DNA of 64,000 nt from Polyangiaceae bacterium (GCA_020633205.1 JACKEB010000011.1:1196994-1260993), one strand, 5' to 3'. Shown: positions 1 through 9,500, numbered from the stretch's first letter. Numbers and translations: made by a program. The notes: generated by a model from the letters alone, not told the origin.

Positions 1-2
1 AG

Positions 3-809
3 GTGCAGCTGACCGCGGAGCTCACTCACCCCAACACGATCACGATCTTCGACTACGGGCGGACGCCAGACGGGTTGCTCTACTACGCGATGGAGCTCCT
101 GGAGGGCGCGAACCTGGAGACGATCGTCAAGCGCACCGGGCCGATGCCGCCCTCGCGCGTCGTGCATGTGCTCAATCAGGTCGCCGGTTCGCTTGCAGAG
201 GCCCACGACCGCAATTTGATTCACCGTGACGTCAAGCCGGCGAACATCCTGCTCTGTGTGCGCGGTGGGCGACCCGACGTGGCAAAGGTGGTCGACTTTG
301 GCTTGGTGAAGGTGCTCGACAAGGACGACCCCAGCGCGACACGTAGCGACATCGTCGCCGGCACGCCGCTCTTCCTGGCGCCGGAGTCGATCAGCAATCC
401 GGAGAAGGTCGACGCGCGCAGCGACCTGTATTCCCTAGGCTGTGTAGCGTTCTTCTTGCTGACGGGGCGCCAAGTCTTCGAGGGCAACACGACGGTGGAG
501 ATCTGCGCGCATCACCTGCACACGCAGCCGGAGCCGCCGAGCCAGTTCATCAAAGGTATCCCCGAGGAACTGGATGAGGTCGTGATGCAGCTCCTGGAGA
601 AGGAACAGTCAAAGCGTCCGAGCTCCGCGCATGTACTACTGCGCCGCTTGGATCAGGCAGGGCTCGGCCGCGACTGGACCTTCGGGATGGCCCAGACCTG
701 GTGGGACGAGCACGCCGATGAGGTGCTACCCGGAGAGGCCGAAGCGCCCTCGAGCAGCACTCACACCATCGACATCGACATGCTCGCGCGGCGCAATCGG
801 ACGCGGTGA
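3..809 (+). CDS. Ser/Thr protein kinase, 3' part (cut by window edge)
   Basis: This is the C-terminal part of a Hanks-type Ser/Thr kinase; its N-lobe lies outside the window. The frame is open to the left edge, and the GTG at position 3 is most likely an internal Val and not the start. Visible motifs are the catalytic loop HRDVKPAN (residues 74-81 of the visible part), DFG (98-100) and an activation segment ending in APE. The conserved catalytic Lys and Asp are both present. After the kinase fold there is only a short tail (about 50 residues, AEAPSSSTHTIDIDM) with no membrane segment, so the visible part looks cytosolic. Its substrate is unknown. The family assignment is firm; any N-terminal domains cannot be judged. 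Confidence 0.93.
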   Translation: MQLTAELTHPNTITIFDYGRTPDGLLYYAMELLEGANLETIVKRTGPMPPSRVVHVLNQVAGSLAEAHDRNLIHRDVKPANILLCVRGGRPDVAKVVDFGLVKVLDKDDPSATRSDIVAGTPLFLAPESISNPEKVDARSDLYSLGCVAFFLLTGRQVFEGNTTVEICAHHLHTQPEPPSQFIKGIPEELDEVVMQLLEKEQSKRPSSAHVLLRRLDQAGLGRDWTFGMAQTWWDEHADEVLPGEAEAPSSSTHTIDIDMLARRNRTR

Positions 810-821
810 GCGGCGAGAGGC

Positions 822-1770
822 TCAGTTGACCTTGGTCTGAGCTGACTGTGGTTCGCCATCCAAACCCATCCAGAGCCGCACCGCGAGGAACGGAGCGGGC
901 GCCAAATCAATTTGTCGCGCGGCGGGTTCCGCGTTCACGTAGAGATTTATGCCCGGCTGGCCGTCGTCAATCGTCGCGCTGATCCGCCGCAAGAAGGCGT
1001 AACCCGCGTGCAGATCGATATGGAGGAACTTCACCGGAGAGACGTTGAGCGTCGGTCCGGCCTTGATCGCGAAGTACTCGAGGTACAGGTCTTCTACCCC
1101 GTAGCTCGCTTGGTCCAGGTGAAAGCGACTGAAGTCGAGCTCTGATTTCATTCCCGCGCGGAACCACTTGTTGGCGCGGTGCGACACCTCCGCCGCCTTG
1201 GGGAGCAGCGCCTCGACGCGCCACTTGGTATCAACGGTCCAAGCCGCCCGCATCAAGGGCACCAGACTGAAGTCCCCGGTGCTGCGGTCGAAGCCCAACG
1301 TCGCGCCTACGTTGACGCCATCTCCCAGCTCGTACATCGCGAGCACGCGGCCCCACGATCGACCAATCGTCTCGCGACACCGAGCCCGCGAAGTCGCTGG
1401 CTAGGCCCGCGGTGAGAAATCCACCGGTCAACCAGCGCTCGCCGACCCTATGCACCAAGCCGACCTCAGTGACCGGAGCTTGAAGGGCTAGGGAGTGCTC
1501 ACCATCGGGGCCGCCAGCGGAAGAGAGCTTGAGGCGTTGATAGGCGAAGCCCGGAAGCAAGATCGTGTTCTTGCCGTCGAGCAACAGCGGAAAGCGCAGG
1601 CGCGTGCTCAGCGAGCGCGAGCCGTACCTCACGTCCGGCGACGCCCCGAGCTCAGTTGCCTCCGCGTAGGCCTCTCCCCGTACGAAGCTCAACGGCTCGA
1701 GGGACTGGGCTACAGCCGAGCTGGCAGCCAGCCACAGCAACGCAACGATGGGCCAAACGCGTCGGGTCAT
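822..1770 (-). pseudogene. DUF6268-like outer-membrane beta-barrel protein, frameshifted
   Basis: Two overlapping minus-strand frames read as one protein. The first half starts at the ATG at 1770 with a signal peptide (MTRRVWPIVALLWLAASSAVAQ) and runs to SVSRDDWSIVG. The second half continues in another frame with VLAMYELGDGVNVGATLGFD and ends at 822. Removing one C from the GGGGCC run near 1355 joins them as ...IVG-RVLAMYELGD.... Alternating short strands, SDF...S..DW and a late LLPKAAEVSHRANKW segment resemble the DUF6268 barrel family as I remember it. It would sit in the outer membrane; its role is unknown. Whether the extra base is a real mutation or a sequencing error cannot be decided here. 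Confidence 0.75.
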
Positions 1771-1922
1771 CAAAAACCGGAGTCGGGAGCGCGAGGGAGC
1801 GGCGCGCCTTAGCGGATCTTCTTGGGCGCCTAGCCTCGCGTTGCCAAGCCCGAATCTTGAGCGTGTGTGTGTCGCATCGGTTGCCATCGACTCCGCCTCG
1901 GCGACCGCGATACCGTCTCGGC

Positions 1923-2414
1923 GTGATCCGACGCCGCTGGATACGCACCGAGCAGCCTCATCCTCGAGGCTCGGGCTTTTGGGTCGGACTGCTCTTCGCG
2001 GTCATCGGCATCGGGGTGTGTGTGGCATTCGTCGTTCAGCGGAACGAGCCCGAACACGCCGGCATCTTCGAGTGGGTGAGTATGATCGCGTTCGTCGTGG
2101 TGGGTCTGCTCCTGGTGCGCCGCGGGTTGCGCAAGGGGAACCACGCCAAGTGGCTGCGCGCAAACGGCGAGGTCTGCAGCGCAGCGGTCATCGACGCCCA
2201 GCGCACCGGAGCGGAGGTCGGAGATATTCCGTTGTTCTCCCTCACCCTCGAAGTGGAGGGCGCGACGGGTAAGTACAAGGCGAGTGTGATCGAGCTGTTG
2301 CCTCCGGAGAACGTGGCGCTCGCCGTCGGTTCTCGCGTGCGCGTGCTCGTGAGCCCGCGAGATCCCAAAGACGTCTGGCTCGACGCGGTGGAGTCTTGGC
2401 CGACGGGGACCTAG
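1923..2414 (+). CDS. small membrane protein, DUF3592-like
   Basis: The 163-residue protein starts at a GTG chosen because the frame further upstream reads as low-quality Arg/Pro-rich sequence antisense to the neighbouring gene. It has two hydrophobic segments, FWVGLLFAVIGIGVCVAFVV (about residues 20-40) and WVSMIAFVVVGLLLV (about 50-65). A soluble domain of about 95 residues follows, with the pattern AAVIDAQRTG...FSLTLEVEG...YKASVIELLPPENVALAVGSRVRVLV, which resembles DUF3592 domains. No function is known to me. Its stop codon overlaps that of the convergent SDR remnant in a shared CTAG. The start is uncertain; the domain part is convincing. Confidence 0.65.
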   Translation: MIRRRWIRTEQPHPRGSGFWVGLLFAVIGIGVCVAFVVQRNEPEHAGIFEWVSMIAFVVVGLLLVRRGLRKGNHAKWLRANGEVCSAAVIDAQRTGAEVGDIPLFSLTLEVEGATGKYKASVIELLPPENVALAVGSRVRVLVSPRDPKDVWLDAVESWPTGT

Positions 2415-2920
2415 CTGCGGTTGATGCTCACTCCACCGTCGAGCAACAGCGCGGTGCCGGTCGTGAACGACGCGGCATCCAAAGCCAGATAGAGAGCCGA
2501 CTGAGCACTTCGCGCCCGGGAGGCGCGAACAGGGAGGGAGCCTTGGGGGGAGGCGATGCGTTTCAGCGCATGCAGTGACTGCACCATCGCGAGCGCTTCC
2601 GGTGTATTGGCGACCGTTGCTCCCATGGGTGTATCGGTTCCTCCAGGAAGCAACGCGTTCACTCGTATGCCACTGGGGCCGAACTCCGCCGCCAGCGCCT
2701 GAGTCAAGCCGATGAGGCCGGCCTTGCTCGCGGCGTAACTCGCCATGCCCGGCATGCCTACGGTGTAGCCGACGAACGTCGACGTGAAGATCAGCGAGCA
2801 GCTACTCCCTGAGCCGCGCGCGAGCATCGCTGGCAGCTGATACTTGGCCGCGTAGAAGGCCTTGCCGATACCGGAGCTCGCCCCGGTGACGATCGCGACT
2901 TTGTCTTTTAGCGTGTACAT
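2411..2920 (-). pseudogene. Short-chain dehydrogenase/reductase with large internal deletion
   Basis: The frame keeps both ends of a classical SDR: the cofactor motif TGASSGIG (residues 13-20), the catalytic YAASK, and the C-terminal GTALLLDGG. At residue 22 the sequence jumps from GIGKA straight to FYAAKYQLPAML, skipping roughly 95 residues that normally hold the rest of the NAD(P)-binding half, the NAG motif and helix D. Near residues 125-140 an unusual insert (QGSLPVRASRARSAQ) carries a 21-bp hairpin sequence. The ATG has a good GGAGG site upstream. At 169 residues against the usual ~250 it should not fold as an active enzyme, although the frame is open throughout. Function is therefore probably lost. 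Confidence 0.75.
2509..2530. repeat. 22-bp palindromic element, copy 1
   Basis: The sequence (TTCGCGCCCGGGAGGCGCGA plus AC) has an 8-bp stem TTCGCGCC/GGCGCGAA around a short loop. It lies in an unusual insert of the SDR remnant. An identical copy is at 52676-52697. Confidence 0.7.
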
Positions 2921-3043
2921 CTTGCCTCCAGTGCTTGCCGCGCGGATGTGTTGCGGCTTCAGGAGGTGTTTGAACCACGGCGAGCCAGTCCGTGCTGGCC
3001 GGATCCGGACGTGGCAGCGAAGTTTCGTCGAATGAGCTGACGT

Positions 3044-3781
3044 TCAGCGCGGCAGTGGTTCACCGCTGCAGGGCTGACCCATCGCGGTGCCTTCGGCGTA
3101 TTGCACCAGGCGCTTGGCGTCCACGCGAGTGCCTTCCAAGGTGGCGTCCCATACCGCGAGGAAGCGGCAATGGATGCCGCGCTCGGTCTCGTGGCTGACG
3201 CCGTAGGCGCGGAGCCGCCAGCCAGCGTCTGCTTGGTGGAGGCCTACTGCGTGGCGTTTGAGCGCGGGCCCCGCTGCGGGCCAGCTGCCTTCAATCACAG
3301 GCGCGTCCATGGTCGGTTGCACCACGAGGCGCCGCATCAGCTCGGCGTGGAGCCAGGCTGAGGCTTCATCCGCGTTGCTCGCTGGTGCTGGCATCACGAT
3401 CGGATCCGTGGTTGGCCACGACTCGCCGTCGACGTACACATGAGCGCCGAGCATCATTCCCGGCGTTGGTACGTCGGTGCAGCAAGGGTCAGCTTCGTGG
3501 GCCAGCGCAAGCAGCTGATGGCCAGCGATGTCCGCCTTGAGGTACGTATAGGCTCTATCTCCACATGGAGGCAGCTCGGGGTGCTCCATGCGAAGTTGGG
3601 CTTCATCTGTCGAGCCGCAAAAGGCTTGAACGGGGCTCTGCCGCGGCACCAACGAGGCTGCGTCCACGTCGTCGGCGCTGAGCGCGCCCGAGCCGCCGCC
3701 ACAGCCTGTCAGCGCAGCGGAAAGCACGGCAGCAGAAGCCGCAGCATTCAGGGCGCTGAGCATGCTCTGAGCGCGCGCCAT
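3044..3781 (-). CDS. lipoprotein of unknown function
   Basis: The 245-residue protein starts at the ATG at 3781, four bases after the thyX stop, so the two are probably co-transcribed. The N-terminus MARAQSMLSALNAAASAAVLSAALTGC looks like a signal peptide with a lipobox-type LTGC, followed by GGGSGALSADD. The mature part has several Cys residues (QAFCGSTDE, ELPPCGDRA, DPCCTDVP, HCRF, GQPCSG) that could form disulfides in the envelope. I recognise no family. A longer reading frame extends upstream across thyX in the same strand but has no coding character there. Confidence 0.7.
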   Translation of the reverse strand: MARAQSMLSALNAAASAAVLSAALTGCGGGSGALSADDVDAASLVPRQSPVQAFCGSTDEAQLRMEHPELPPCGDRAYTYLKADIAGHQLLALAHEADPCCTDVPTPGMMLGAHVYVDGESWPTTDPIVMPAPASNADEASAWLHAELMRRLVVQPTMDAPVIEGSWPAAGPALKRHAVGLHQADAGWRLRAYGVSHETERGIHCRFLAVWDATLEGTRVDAKRLVQYAEGTAMGQPCSGEPLPR

Positions 3782-3785
3782 CGCG

Positions 3786-4790
3786 TCAGTGTTTAGGCTT
3801 GTCCACGCTGGGCACCGCCTGGGCGAACCGCTCAGCGAAGGTCTCGGCGCTGCGGGCGCTGGCGAGGTCCAGCTCGAAGTCGGGGACGGCCTTCGGTGAA
3901 AGCTTGGTGAATAGCTCCGCAACTTCCCGTGTGGAAAATCCGAGCTCAGCAAGCGCCTTGCCGTCGAGCTTTCCGCCTGAGGAACTGAGCTCCTCACCCC
4001 CAACCCCAACCAGGCGACGTAGAGCGTCTAGCTCCATACGGCTCACGCGGTCGCCGCACACGTCGTAGTCGATCCAGGCTTCGTAGGAGAGCGGAGCGAC
4101 GCGCTTCAGCATGCCCGCCATCACCCGGCCGTACTCCTGGATCTCCCACTGGGCGTGGGAATCGACGCGCAGGGTGAGGAAGTGCAAGAGGTTGTGCAGG
4201 TCGATCTTCCAGTACCACTGGGTGTAGGTCGACAGCGGCAAGTCGATGCGCGCCAGCTCCCGCGCTAGATCTTCCGCGGTCATCCACTCGTACGCCTCGG
4301 CGGAGAGCTTGCGGATCTCGTTCCAGCGACGGAGCGCCTCGTCGTAGGTCTGCTGCTCGACGGCGTTGCCGCTGCGGCCCTGGTTGTTGGCGCGGCTCTG
4401 AGTTTGCAGCTGCTCTTGATCGGGGGTGTAGAAGAGCATCGGCATCAGCGAGTAGCGACCGGAGTACTCATTCACGTTTGCCGTGCGGTGACGGATCCAC
4501 TGCCGCGCGATGAACATGGGCATGCAGCAGTGGAACTTCAGCTCCACCATTTCGCTTGGCGTGGTGTGCTTGTGACGACGCAGGTAGCGCAGGAGCCCGC
4601 GAGTCTGGCTCTGCTTGCGGGTGCCGTAGCCGTAGCTCACCCGCGCGGCGCGCTCGATGCACTCGTCGGTGCCCATGTAGTCCACCAACGCCACGAAGCC
4701 GTGATCGAGCACCGGGAAATACTTGCCGAGGATCTCTTCGGCAGCAGGCGCGGTGGGACGGGCGGTGGTGTGAGTGGGCGCTTCGCTCAT
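3786..4790 (-). CDS. thyX: flavin-dependent thymidylate synthase ThyX
   Basis: ThyX converts dUMP to dTMP in the cytosol using FAD, NADPH and methylene-tetrahydrofolate. The family signature RHRx7S is present at residues 100-110 (RHRTANVNEYS), followed by GRYSLMP. Further support comes from ARQWIRHRT just before it and YTQWYWKIDLHNLLHFL later. The ATG at 4790 is chosen because a strong GGAGG lies six or so bases upstream. At 334 residues it is longer than typical ThyX (about 220-270); the excess is a Thr/Pro/Ala-rich N-terminal tail of about 15 residues and a C-terminal extension of about 90 residues. The lipoprotein gene at 3044-3781 follows immediately. Confidence 0.95.
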   Translation of the reverse strand: MSEAPTHTTARPTAPAAEEILGKYFPVLDHGFVALVDYMGTDECIERAARVSYGYGTRKQSQTRGLLRYLRRHKHTTPSEMVELKFHCCMPMFIARQWIRHRTANVNEYSGRYSLMPMLFYTPDQEQLQTQSRANNQGRSGNAVEQQTYDEALRRWNEIRKLSAEAYEWMTAEDLARELARIDLPLSTYTQWYWKIDLHNLLHFLTLRVDSHAQWEIQEYGRVMAGMLKRVAPLSYEAWIDYDVCGDRVSRMELDALRRLVGVGGEELSSSGGKLDGKALAELGFSTREVAELFTKLSPKAVPDFELDLASARSAETFAERFAQAVPSVDKPKH

Positions 4791-5029
4791 GGTTCCTCCG
4801 AAGCTCACCGGGGCGCTCAACAGGCGTTCGCGCGGCGAGTCGCGGGACCGTACTGAGCGCATGCGCTCCGTGCAATCACTGGCGCGCCTGACGTCACGTC
4901 AGCCGGGTCGACGTAGCGAAACGCGCGCAAAGTCCCGAGGGGCGCAACAAAGCGCAGCGAAACCCAGTGTTTGCCTGGCGCCGGGCGATGGGCGAAGTAG
5001 CATGCCAGGCGATGGTGGGACGCGAGCGC

Positions 5030-8000
5030 ATGCTTCGCAGCGGTGTGTTTCTGAGCGGCGTCGTCGGGCTCGCGCTGCTCGGCGGCGTCGCATGCAACAG
5101 CAAGAGCGCGGGTTGGAGCACCGCGGCGCCGAACACGGAACAGGGCAAAGCCAAGAAGGCGCCGCGCTGGGTCACGCCGGCGCGCATGGTGGTGCTGCCA
5201 GAAGGCCGTGAGTCGAGTTACCAAGAACGCGACGTCGACGGCAGCCTGCGCATCATCGCCTACGGGCTCCGCATGCTGGAGCACCAGGACGGCAGCCTCG
5301 AGGTCGCCGAGCAGACGATTCCTGATCGCTTGAACGTGAAGCCGCTGGAGTTGCCGCCGCGCCTGGGTGGCGGCTTTGTCTTCTACTCGAGCGGCTCCCG
5401 CAGCCTGTTCTGGACCTCGAAGACCTGGCTCGGCAAGTTGAAGCCCGCTGCAAGTTTCTCTGCGGATATTAACTGGGTGACGCCAGGCTTCGACCGCATC
5501 TACCTCAGCACTTCGAGCAGCAACGAGATCCTGGCGGTGGATCCCGTGACCTGGCAGCCGACGGATCTGGGGCCGCTGCCTCCGGCGCCCGGCTATGGCA
5601 CGATGGCGTTCGCCGGAGAGTGGGTTGCTGCGGTGGAGTCCGACGTGCGCGGCGTGCTGATCACGCTGGACGCCGGCGCGAGCTGGCGTCCGCTCGAGGT
5701 GAACACGCCTCCGTCGCCGATCAGCGTTCAGGACGACAAGATCTCCATCAACTCCTACGCTGGGCGCATGTTGCTTGATTCCGCGGGGCAATTGGAGATG
5801 TTGGGGCGCTCTGGGGACGACACGGCGTTCAAGGGCGCGGTCAAGTCTGCGCTCCCCGACTGGGCGGAGATGCAGCAAGGGGGCGACGTCGAAGTCCAGG
5901 AACGACAGGAGCGCCCGCTGGGAGACAATGCGCTACGTGTCGCTGCCCTCGGCGGCTGGCCCGACACCAAAGATAGCGCCGTGGTCATGGCCCAGGGCAA
6001 TGTCGCGCGAGTGCGCCTCAGCGACGGCAAGCTGCTCGACGTCAAACGTGATGCGTACGCCGGGGCGGCCACCTGTCAGGGCGCGCAGGTCGGGGTTGGC
6101 ATCGGCTTCATCTGCGGCGACCCCGCGGGTCAGAGCGTGGTCTACTCGGTGAGTCCGAGCCTCGAGCTCACGCCCATCGTGTCCTTCTCCGAGCCACGCT
6201 ACATCGCCGCGTCGGGCACCGGCGGCCTGGTGATCCGCGGCGGTTGCAAAGAAGGCTCTTCTTCAGCGCAGGCAGGGGCGACCTCGTATTGTATCCGCTC
6301 GGCAAAGGGCAAGCTGCGCGAGGTGCGCGTGCGTGGGGATCGCGGCGTGGAGCGCGTGGTCTCCCTGCAAGATGGGCGCGTCGCCGTCGTGGTACCGCCG
6401 CGCCTCGGTGCGCCCGGCACGCTGCTCTTGATCGCGGAAGACGGCAGCAACAAGGCTCTCAAGCTGCGCTACAAGGAGATGGAGGCCTCCACCAAGACGC
6501 TGCTCAAGAAGGGCCTTTGGCTCGACGGCCTGACTGAACGCGTGGTGAAGCGCGACAAGAAGAAGGTGCACGTGCTCGCTGGCTGGGTCGCCGGTGGTGG
6601 GCCGTTCGTCGGCGTGCAGATCGATCTGGATGGCAAGGTCGCCGCGGGTGAGATCATCAGCGAAGACATCGATCGCAGCTTGCTCTCCGGGCGCTTCGGT
6701 TTGGCGATCGGGCGCGGTGGTCTGCTGCGGGAGACGATCGACGGTGGCTTCAGCTGGTCGGAGGTCGCGGTCCCGCCGTCTTTCGGCGATCGCTCGTCAC
6801 CCGTACCGCGCCTCGGCGACCCCGGCGGGCGCAGCGCCCGAGGTTGCTCGCCAGTGGGCTGCGCGTTCGGCACCTGGCTGCGCGTCGGCTGGCAAGGCCG
6901 CCCAGTGGACGAAGCAGACCAGAAGCTCGCGGAGCTCCCCGAGCGGGTGAGCTTGCCATCGAAGAGCGGTAGCCGTTGGACGTTGGAGTGTACGCCGGCG
7001 GGGCCCGTCTCCGTGGCAGGGGCGGACGCTGTGAAGTCCGCGCCGCAGCGTCCAGCACCGCCAGGGGTTGCGGGCGCGATGGCCTTCAGTCCGTTGCCCT
7101 ATGGATACGGTTCCGCGATGCCCACGGCGGAGACGTTGACGTCGAGCGCTTGGACGCCGTTCCTCGGGGTCAAGGCGCCGAACAAGGGCGCCGCCGAGCT
7201 CGGCTTCGACTTCGGGAACGACAGCTACGAAACGCGCATGCGCGCCTACGCCTGGGGCCCGCGAGGGAAAGAGTGGAGCCGGCTCTCTCGCTGGGTGATT
7301 CGTGTGGAGGACCCGTTCTCCCTCAGCGCGCCGGTTTGGAACACGGCAGTCGCGCGCCCCGATTGGCCCGATCCGGTCTCTGCCGCGATGAGCTTCGGTC
7401 AGCTCACACGCTGGGGCGGCTACTCGACCTGGCGCTTCGAGCCAGAGCCGCGCGACGACGCCGGGCTCCTGGTGCTCAACGTGCGCGGAACGCAGACGGC
7501 GTATGTCCTCGAGCGCGACCGCGCGCCGCTCCCGCTTCAAGGCAGCGCGATGTGGGCGCTGAATCAGGTATCGGGCGTGGTGAAGGTGCAAGGCACCTGG
7601 TACTTCGGCTCAACCATCAACAGCCAGGCGTTCCGCATCTATCGTCTGAACGGCGACGAGCTCGACTACTTTGCGGACTACCCGATGCGCCCCGGCAGCG
7701 TCTCCCAAGGGGTGCAGCTGGTGAAGAGCACCCAGGGCGATGCCCTCGGCATCTTGACCAAGGTCAGCCCGCTGCGTGGCAGCGAGAGCCGTTGGTATGT
7801 GTTCCCTGTGGATACGCAATCCAAGGACGCAGGGGAGCCCCTGGAGATCAGCTCTGAGTTGCTCGGCGCCACGCCACGGCGCTGCGGCCCCGAGGACGAA
7901 GGCTGGTCGATCGTCTCTGAGCCGCCGGTGCAGCCGTACCTTCAGCTCGACGGCACCCGCGCCGCAGGCTCCCGTGTGCAAGCGAAGTTCATCGCCGATG

Positions 8001-8158
8001 CGGGGGGCCTGTGCGTGGAAGCTTTGGCGGCCACCACCAGCAACGGGCGAGCGATGGACGGCGTCAAGGCGGTCCCCGCGGCACCTTCCAGCGTGGGCCT
8101 TGCCCTCAGCGAGCGGGGTGGCGGCGAGGGTCGCTGGGCCTTCCGCTGCAAGCTATAG
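5030..8158 (+). CDS. large lipoprotein with Asp-box (BNR-like) beta-propeller repeats
   Basis: The protein of about 1042 residues begins with MLRSGVFLSGVVGLALLGGVAC, a lipoprotein signal with lipobox GVAC. An ATG at 5012 is an alternative start. Asp-box motifs of the S-x-D-x-G-x-x-W type appear as ITLDAGASW (about residue 215) and ETIDGGFSW (about 575), the kind of loop found in BNR/sialidase-like propellers. Many WD-like short strands (VYSVSPSLELTPIV, VARVRLSDGKLLDV) support a propeller fold. It is probably surface or periplasmic. No catalytic residues can be named, so a glycan-binding or scaffold role is only a guess. It is divergent from thyX. Confidence 0.85.
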   Translation: MLRSGVFLSGVVGLALLGGVACNSKSAGWSTAAPNTEQGKAKKAPRWVTPARMVVLPEGRESSYQERDVDGSLRIIAYGLRMLEHQDGSLEVAEQTIPDRLNVKPLELPPRLGGGFVFYSSGSRSLFWTSKTWLGKLKPAASFSADINWVTPGFDRIYLSTSSSNEILAVDPVTWQPTDLGPLPPAPGYGTMAFAGEWVAAVESDVRGVLITLDAGASWRPLEVNTPPSPISVQDDKISINSYAGRMLLDSAGQLEMLGRSGDDTAFKGAVKSALPDWAEMQQGGDVEVQERQERPLGDNALRVAALGGWPDTKDSAVVMAQGNVARVRLSDGKLLDVKRDAYAGAATCQGAQVGVGIGFICGDPAGQSVVYSVSPSLELTPIVSFSEPRYIAASGTGGLVIRGGCKEGSSSAQAGATSYCIRSAKGKLREVRVRGDRGVERVVSLQDGRVAVVVPPRLGAPGTLLLIAEDGSNKALKLRYKEMEASTKTLLKKGLWLDGLTERVVKRDKKKVHVLAGWVAGGGPFVGVQIDLDGKVAAGEIISEDIDRSLLSGRFGLAIGRGGLLRETIDGGFSWSEVAVPPSFGDRSSPVPRLGDPGGRSARGCSPVGCAFGTWLRVGWQGRPVDEADQKLAELPERVSLPSKSGSRWTLECTPAGPVSVAGADAVKSAPQRPAPPGVAGAMAFSPLPYGYGSAMPTAETLTSSAWTPFLGVKAPNKGAAELGFDFGNDSYETRMRAYAWGPRGKEWSRLSRWVIRVEDPFSLSAPVWNTAVARPDWPDPVSAAMSFGQLTRWGGYSTWRFEPEPRDDAGLLVLNVRGTQTAYVLERDRAPLPLQGSAMWALNQVSGVVKVQGTWYFGSTINSQAFRIYRLNGDELDYFADYPMRPGSVSQGVQLVKSTQGDALGILTKVSPLRGSESRWYVFPVDTQSKDAGEPLEISSELLGATPRRCGPEDEGWSIVSEPPVQPYLQLDGTRAAGSRVQAKFIADAGGLCVEALAATTSNGRAMDGVKAVPAAPSSVGLALSERGGGEGRWAFRCKL

Positions 8159-8748
8159 CGTTGCTGCTACGCCACCTGATTCAGCGTGAGCATTCCTCTC
8201 AGGAGGAGGCTACTCGCCTACTCCAGCGTACTCGCAACCCAGGCTCGCATTACCGCGCGGACGCCACTTTTGTGGGAGCAGGTGGGCGGGCGCTCGCGTG
8301 ATGCGACGCCGGAGGCGGATTGCACAAATGCAATCCTGACCCAGCGGTTGGGCTGGGCAAGTCGTTGAATCCTTCTCGGCGCGTCCGGTTTCGGTGACGC
8401 GCGTTCGTCAAGTTGTCTCCAATTTGAAATGGTGCAGCCTGCTACGCAGCATTCGCGATCGCTGTCCCCACGTGAGACTTGATTGCTTTTGTGATTCGAG
8501 CTTGCTACTTCCACCGCGTCCGCGTGGAGCGAGGCTGTCCCCCCCCCGGCCCCTCTGCGCGGACACTTTTTTGTCTCTCGAATTTCGGGGGAGAGAGATA
8601 CCCGCCCGCACCCGCGCTCAACCCGTCGCTGCGGTTTCCAGGGCTTTTCCAGCTGTTTTCGTGCAGTTTCCGCGCGTGACTGCGGAACTTGCGCTTGGCG
8701 CCAGACAGCGATCGGCGTTGACGTTGCTGTATTGAAACACCATGCGGC
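8159..8748. other. intergenic region, no gene seen
   Basis: The 590 bases between the propeller lipoprotein and the convergent barrel-like lipoprotein hold only short frames with unlikely composition. One perfect 8-bp-stem hairpin lies at 8317-8336 and a run of nine C residues lies near 8537. I see no RNA gene. Confidence 0.6.
8317..8336. other. perfect hairpin (8-bp stem, 4-base loop)
   Basis: GGATTGCA and TGCAATCC flank a CAAA loop. It lies about 160 bases downstream of the stop at 8158. No T-run follows on either strand, so it is not a canonical intrinsic terminator. It could be a processed 3' UTR hairpin. Confidence 0.45.
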
Positions 8749-9498
8749 TCAGAACAGGTGGCTCCACGTCAGGCCCGCCCACGGCAACACGCCAGCGATC
8801 CATCCCGCGTCTATATCCGGGAGGATTAAAGCATCTAGCTCCGGCGTAAGCTGGAACACATCCCCTTCGGGACGCAGGTCGACGCCCACGCGAAGCGCTG
8901 CGTGAGGATCGAACCTGGACGAGTCATCCAGGCAGCTACTTCCGAGCGCCACACCCACCCAAGGGCGAAACCAACTCGGGGTACCCGGGCGGTGACGCAC
9001 TCCCACGAAGCCGCACGGCGCGGGCACGATGCCCGACAGCTCGAGTGCCCAGCGATCAGCCGGGTACCACTGGGTGTTCGGCGCAAGCGGAAACCCCGGG
9101 CCGCCCACAGTTAGACCAACGCTGAAGTTGGGGTAGCGGGGTTCTGGGGGAAGGTCGGTCTCGATGGTCGCGTGCTCGACGTCGGTGACACGAACGCCTC
9201 GACCGAGATCTTCTGGGTTTGCGGTCAACTCAGATAGTGGCAGCTCGACGGTCTCATGGCAGGCGTATTCGCCGCGCGCGTCGCGGCAGACACGCAGTGT
9301 GAGGCGGACCTCCGTGTCGTCTGGATCGGCAATCGCAACGGTACGCACGAAGCTCGTGCGCACGAAACCTCGCGCCCGCTCGCGCGCCACCTCCGGGAGC
9401 TCGCTCGGATCCACCATGGTGCTCGTGTGCTTCACGCAGCCGACGGTGAGTAAGGTGAACAGGCACGACAGGGTTGAGGTGATGCGTCCCGTCGTCAT
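8749..9498 (-). CDS. barrel-like lipoprotein (paralogue of next gene)
   Basis: The 249-residue protein begins MTTGRITSTLSCLFTLLTVGCVKH, a short lipoprotein signal with lipobox TVGC. The C-terminal half has alternating strands and ends PWAGLTWSHLF, a terminal Phe typical of outer-membrane barrels. That half shares a plan with the upstream neighbour: FSVGLTVGGP, a W..D.W segment, AALRVGVDL, FQLTPELDA and PWAGLT. The gene starts only two bases after the neighbour's stop, so both are probably one transcript. A lipobox and a barrel-like end in one protein is odd, so topology is uncertain. No function is recognised. Confidence 0.8.
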   Translation of the reverse strand: MTTGRITSTLSCLFTLLTVGCVKHTSTMVDPSELPEVARERARGFVRTSFVRTVAIADPDDTEVRLTLRVCRDARGEYACHETVELPLSELTANPEDLGRGVRVTDVEHATIETDLPPEPRYPNFSVGLTVGGPGFPLAPNTQWYPADRWALELSGIVPAPCGFVGVRHRPGTPSWFRPWVGVALGSSCLDDSSRFDPHAALRVGVDLRPEGDVFQLTPELDALILPDIDAGWIAGVLPWAGLTWSHLF

Positions 9499-9500
9499 CT

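Noticed and set aside
4817..5878. 353-residue minus-strand open frame
   Set aside because: It lies opposite the signal peptide and first blades of the propeller lipoprotein, and is Arg/Ala/His-rich.
8394..8735. 113-residue plus-strand frame in the 8.2-8.7 kb gap
   Set aside because: There is no start signal, no codon bias and no recognisable motif.
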